8,050 bases of DNA from an uncultured Atopobium sp. (GTDB lineage: Bacteria > Actinomycetota > Coriobacteriia > Coriobacteriales > Atopobiaceae): positions 1-8,050 of the forward strand of contig CALBBS010000029.1 of the NCBI GenBank assembly GCA_937926845.1. The letters are read 5' to 3'. The notes below the pieces were generated by a model. That model saw nothing but the letters and a program-made list of their open reading frames with translations. It made no database searches and was not told where the DNA came from. Position numbers and translations under genes: made by a program. Numbering within the stretch: the first letter of the stretch is position 1; every line of letters begins with the position of its first letter. This document shows, piece after piece, positions 5,366-8,050 of this stretch.

Positions 5366-6870
5366 TGGCGCTCTTCAAGAAACATCACTCAAATTCTCTT
5401 AAGAACCCTCCGGAAACTGAGGGTTCTTATAAAACTATTAAGCCTGATCCCGTTGACACTCAGAGCTTTACTACCCGTATGGCAGCGTTCTTTGCGCTAA
5501 CTGCCGTCATGACGGTATTGGTGCTCATTTCTGTTTTGGGCATTGTGTGGGAAAACCGTTTTACCGCTTATACCAGGGAGAACCTACAAAACACCGCTGA
5601 TACTACCGCGCTCAATATGTCTCAGGCATACGCGCGCGCAGAAGGCTGGAATGCCGACGTTCTCTCTATTGCACGTCAGGCCTCTGCAACCAATTCCGAT
5701 ATTGGTATTCAGGTCTTAGACGTCTCTGGCGTGGTTCTGTATGACGACTCTGCGCCAAATGCTCGCCGACCTGGCGGAGATAGCGCACTATCTGGCCCTC
5801 AGACGGGTGACGCCGTAGTTTATGCAGTTGTCCAAAACCTACAAGGTGAGCCTGTGGGCAGCATTAGAATTTGGACGTTTGGTTCAGAGCCGTTCCTGAC
5901 TCAGCGAGACATTGCGTTCCGTAATGGCTCCTACCAGGCAATTAGTCTTGCTGCAGCCATTGCAATCTCGCTTTCTGGACTGATTGGTATTTTGGCTTCA
6001 CGCTCGCTTACCAAGCCGGTACGCCGTATTACCGAGACGGCTGTCCAGATCAGAAGCGGTAATCTTGCAGCTCGTTCAGGCATACGTGGCGAGAATGAAC
6101 TAGGGCGCCTGGGAGAAACCTTTGATGACATGGCGTCTTCACTCGAAAGAGACATTAAGCTTGAACGCCGTCTGACCAGTGATGTTGCACACGAGCTCAG
6201 AACTCCGCTCATGGCTATCATGGCCACTGTTGAGGCAATCCAAGATGGCATCTTACCTGCAGATGAAGAGCGCTTGGAAAACATTGTGTCTGAGAGTAGA
6301 CGTCTTTCTCGCCTGGTAGACGCCATGCTCCATCTCTCAAGACTTGAGAACGGAAAGACAAAGTTCAACCCAGAAAGCGTCAATGTGGTGGCAATGGTGG
6401 CAAGCATTGTTGCCGTGCAAGAAACACTCTTCAAGGAAAATAACCGCACGTTGACCTTTGTGGATAAGACACCCGAGGGCAATTGTTTTGTTGATATTGA
6501 TTCGGACATGATTCGAGAAGCCCTGACCAATTTGTTAAGCAACGCTATCCGCTACACCAATGATGGAGGCCATGTAGCCATAACCGTATCGATTGACGAT
6601 ACCGATGCGGTTATCTCCGTGACTGATGATGGTATGGGAATTGCCCCTGAGGACATTCCACAGACCTTCTCGCGATTCTGGCGTGCAGAAGAAAGCCGTG
6701 AGCGCGCTTCGGGCGGTCTTGGCGTTGGATTGGCAATTACAAAAGAGATTATGGACCGTCATAACGGCACTATCTCGGTAGAATCCGAGCTTGGAAAGGG
6801 CACGACCTTCTCGCTGCACCTTCCTTTGCTTGCCCAAAATAATATCTCTGTAACAGATACTTTGTTGTAG
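5365..6870 (+). CDS. Membrane sensor histidine kinase (HAMP, HisKA, HATPase_c)
   Basis: 501 residues, the likely partner of the preceding regulator. TTG 5365 is the first possible start after the in-frame stop at 5338; it has no good Shine-Dalgarno and probably relies on coupling. The only later candidate nearby, ATG 5479 (residue 39), would begin right at the first membrane helix. Domain order: basic cytoplasmic tail 1-38; TM1 about 39-62; extracytoplasmic region about 63-189 with a PAS/Cache-like segment (IGIQVLDVSGVVLYDD, then VGSIRIW); TM2 about 192-212; HAMP about 211-263; HisKA with DVAHELRTPL, H276 the phosphorylated residue; N box with N389/N393; G1 box DDGMGI (421-426); F box FSRFWRAEE; G2 box GGLGVGLAI (from 450); and the end of the ATPase domain GTTFSLHLPL. 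All catalytic boxes are intact. The architecture resembles SenX3/MtrB/BaeS-type kinases. The signal is unknown. Confidence 0.94.
   Translation: MALFKKHHSNSLKNPPETEGSYKTIKPDPVDTQSFTTRMAAFFALTAVMTVLVLISVLGIVWENRFTAYTRENLQNTADTTALNMSQAYARAEGWNADVLSIARQASATNSDIGIQVLDVSGVVLYDDSAPNARRPGGDSALSGPQTGDAVVYAVVQNLQGEPVGSIRIWTFGSEPFLTQRDIAFRNGSYQAISLAAAIAISLSGLIGILASRSLTKPVRRITETAVQIRSGNLAARSGIRGENELGRLGETFDDMASSLERDIKLERRLTSDVAHELRTPLMAIMATVEAIQDGILPADEERLENIVSESRRLSRLVDAMLHLSRLENGKTKFNPESVNVVAMVASIVAVQETLFKENNRTLTFVDKTPEGNCFVDIDSDMIREALTNLLSNAIRYTNDGGHVAITVSIDDTDAVISVTDDGMGIAPEDIPQTFSRFWRAEESRERASGGLGVGLAITKEIMDRHNGTISVESELGKGTTFSLHLPLLAQNNISVTDTLL
5400..5429 (+). repeat. 11-bp hairpin within the first codons of the kinase gene
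   Basis: A perfect stem (5400-5410 with 5419-5429; core AAGAACCCTC/GAGGGTTCTT) closes an 8-base loop, CGGAAACT. It begins 35 bases after the TTG start. There is no T run behind it on either strand, so it is not a normal terminator. It could slow or gate translation of the kinase, lowering it relative to the regulator. Confidence 0.6.
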
Positions 6871-6871
6871 G

Positions 6872-6899
6872 TCGATTTTTGGGTATTTTGCCGTACAAT
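6872..6899 (+). promoter_or_regulatory. Weak candidate promoter for purC
   Basis: A -10 TACAAT at 6894-6899 (5 of 6) sits in the 75-base gap between kinase and purC. The best -35 is TCGATT (6872-6877, 3 of 6) at a 16-base spacing. A small GCGC-TTT-GCGC hairpin (6920-6930) lies between it and the ribosome binding site. No terminator precedes it, so read-through from the kinase gene is equally possible. Confidence 0.35.
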
Positions 6900-6936
6900 C
6901 AAAAGTCCTGCAATACAACGCGCTTTGCGCAGAAGT

Positions 6937-6941
6937 GAGGT
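6937..6941 (+). promoter_or_regulatory. Ribosome binding site that fixes the purC start
   Basis: GAGGT, within GTGAGGT, lies 4 bases before GTG 6946. The alternative in-frame TTG at 6925 lies upstream of it and would add seven residues (MRRSEVI) foreign to the family N terminus. Confidence 0.75.
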
Positions 6942-6945
6942 CATT

Positions 6946-7842
6946 GTGGCTGGAGCTGAGCTTCGTCCCGATTCGCACGGTAAGGTTCGCGATATCTACG
7001 ATTGTGGCGACAAACTTTTGATGGTTGCGAGCGATCGCATTAGTGCTTTTGACTTTATTCTCCCCGACGAGATTCCTTTTAAGGGAGAAATTCTGACGCG
7101 TATCAGCGCTTTCTGGTTTAATCGCTTCAAGGACCTTCTGCCTAACCACATGATTTCTGTTCTGCCAGATCAGACTCCTGAGCAGTTTGCAGATTACACT
7201 GAGTATCTTGCTGGCCGCGCAATGCTGGTAAAGAAAGCACAGACTGTGCCAATCGAGTGCATTGTCCGTGGTTACCTTACTGGTTCTGGCAAAAAGACCT
7301 ATGACCAGGACGGTACCGTCTGCGGCATTAAGCTGCCTGATGGTCTGACTGAGGCATCTAAACTTCCTGAGCCAATCTTTACTCCTTCAACTAAGGCTGA
7401 GCTTGGCGATCATGACGAGAATATCTCGTTTGAGCGTTGCTGCGAGATTGTTGGTGAGGATGTTGCTACTCAGCTGAAGGAAGCCTCGCTTGCAATTTAT
7501 AAGGCTGCTGCAGAATATGCTGCAACTCGTGGAATTATTATTGCGGATACCAAATTTGAGTTTGGTTTTATCGACGGAAAACTTACACTTATTGATGAGT
7601 GCCTTACACCTGATTCAAGCCGTTTCTGGCCTGCTGAGGGTTATTCTGAGGGACACGTTCAGCCAAGCTACGACAAACAGTATGTGCGCGATTGGCTGAA
7701 AGCCCACTGGGACATGCAAGGAGAGCCACCTCATCTTCCAGAAGAGGTTATTGAGGGCACGTCCGAGCGTTATCGTACGGCATTCCAGATTATTACGGGA
7801 ACTGAGTTTGTACCACTGAAGGAGACCAATGTCACTGCGTGA
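6946..7842 (+). CDS. purC: SAICAR synthase PurC (long form)
   Basis: Cytoplasmic ATP-dependent ligase that joins aspartate to CAIR to give SAICAR in purine synthesis; PurB then cleaves that product. GTG 6946 gives 298 residues, the longer yeast Ade1-like class rather than the roughly 240-residue E. coli form. Motifs: the nucleotide-binding HGKVRDIYD near the N terminus and ASDRISAFDF; first family signature VPIECIVRGYLTGS (P102, E104, R108); then EPIFTPSTKAELGDHDENIS, the second signature IADTKFEFG (D201, K203, E205), and LIDECLTPDSSRFWP (D217, E218). All look intact. It lies 75 bases after the kinase gene, with a possible weak promoter between. The next gene starts inside its last five codons, so more of the operon continues to the right. 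Confidence 0.97.
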   Translation: MAGAELRPDSHGKVRDIYDCGDKLLMVASDRISAFDFILPDEIPFKGEILTRISAFWFNRFKDLLPNHMISVLPDQTPEQFADYTEYLAGRAMLVKKAQTVPIECIVRGYLTGSGKKTYDQDGTVCGIKLPDGLTEASKLPEPIFTPSTKAELGDHDENISFERCCEIVGEDVATQLKEASLAIYKAAAEYAATRGIIIADTKFEFGFIDGKLTLIDECLTPDSSRFWPAEGYSEGHVQPSYDKQYVRDWLKAHWDMQGEPPHLPEEVIEGTSERYRTAFQIITGTEFVPLKETNVTA

Positions 7843-8050
7843 CACCATTACAGGCGCAACCAAAGAAGCGCGTGAGGCTACCGCAAGCCTTTCAAAGAAA
7901 GAAACCTCTGAGGAGACTGAGCGTCCTTCGTATTCCGCTTTTGGTCGCAAATCTGCTGCTACTGCTAAACCAGTACGAGAGGCAGCTGCGTCTGTACGTG
8001 TGAGTGGCTCCGGCTCTGGCTCCAGTGCTCCAAAGAGCAAAGAGGAGAAG
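7829..8050 (+). CDS. 5' part of an unrecognised gene overlapping purC (partial)
   Basis: ATG 7829 overlaps the end of purC by 14 bases in another frame. It has a strong AAGGAG (7819-7824) 4 bases upstream, and the frame stays open for 74 codons to the window edge. The visible protein is hydrophilic and low-complexity: a start MSLRDTITGATKEAREA, a Lys/Glu-rich stretch, ERPSYSAFGRKSAA, an Ala/Ser/Gly part with SGSGSGSS, then KSKEEK leading into what looks like a charged helix. There is no signal peptide and no membrane segment so far. This resembles a disordered cytoplasmic tail of a larger, perhaps membrane, protein, but the functional part lies outside. The close overlap indicates translational coupling to purC; it has none of the motifs of purF, purL or other purine enzymes in this part. 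Confidence 0.8.
   Translation, partial: MSLRDTITGATKEAREATASLSKKETSEETERPSYSAFGRKSAATAKPVREAAASVRVSGSGSGSSAPKSKEEK

Noticed and set aside
5931..7149. Two antisense frames of just over 200 codons opposite the kinase and purC start
   Set aside because: They lie opposite clearly conserved domains (HAMP, HisKA, HATPase, PurC N terminus), are Ser/Arg-rich in the way of antisense shadows, and show no ribosome binding site.
1..8050. CRISPR array, insertion sequence, riboswitch or defence system
   Set aside because: No regularly spaced repeats, transposase or terminal inverted repeats, no recognisable riboswitch core and no defence-protein motifs were seen.

Overview
The window is about 8 kb of ordinary-looking chromosome from a mid-GC actinobacterium. 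The protein style and gene content best fit the Coriobacteriia, probably the Atopobium/Lancefieldella/Olsenella group. That assignment is inference from the look of the proteins: SRR-type Tat lipoprotein, long-form PurC, SenX3/MtrB-like kinase. It has not been checked by a search. No mobile element, CRISPR array or prophage gene was seen, and all complete genes lie on the + strand.

Layout: (1) 1-59 is the 5' end of a minus-strand gene leaving the window. A roughly 200-base divergent spacer leads to (2) tRNA-Gly(CCC), 267-341, with encoded CCA and a textbook terminator. (3) 508-1785 encodes an M29-family metallo-aminopeptidase. (4) tRNA-Lys(TTT), 1834-1909, is followed by a strong terminator hairpin that lies between it and (5) purB, 1978-3324. 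(6) 3328-4539 encodes a Tat-exported predicted lipoprotein of beta-propeller-like pattern, almost certainly co-transcribed with purB. (7) 4640-5353 and 5365-6870 form an OmpR-family response regulator / HAMP histidine kinase pair. (8) purC, 6946-7842, overlaps by 14 bases (9) the start of an unrecognised gene running off the right end.

How it fits together: PurC makes SAICAR and PurB cleaves it, so the two purine genes act in consecutive steps. Between them sits an envelope-sensing block of exported lipoprotein, regulator and kinase. The spacing (3 bases purB to lipoprotein, 100 to the regulator, 11 to the kinase, 75 to purC, then an overlap) suggests one long transcription unit with internal promoters. 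The most interesting non-coding features are: an 11-bp-period direct repeat (TTTGTAG twice, plus an inverted TTTGTA) just ahead of the response regulator, which looks like an autoregulatory OmpR/PhoB-type box; a terminator/attenuator-like hairpin with no room for a purB promoter behind it; and an 11-bp hairpin inside the first codons of the TTG-started kinase gene. The protein-level observation most worth testing is whether the propeller lipoprotein is a partner of the kinase, by analogy with MtrAB-LpqB. No clearly unprecedented system is visible.
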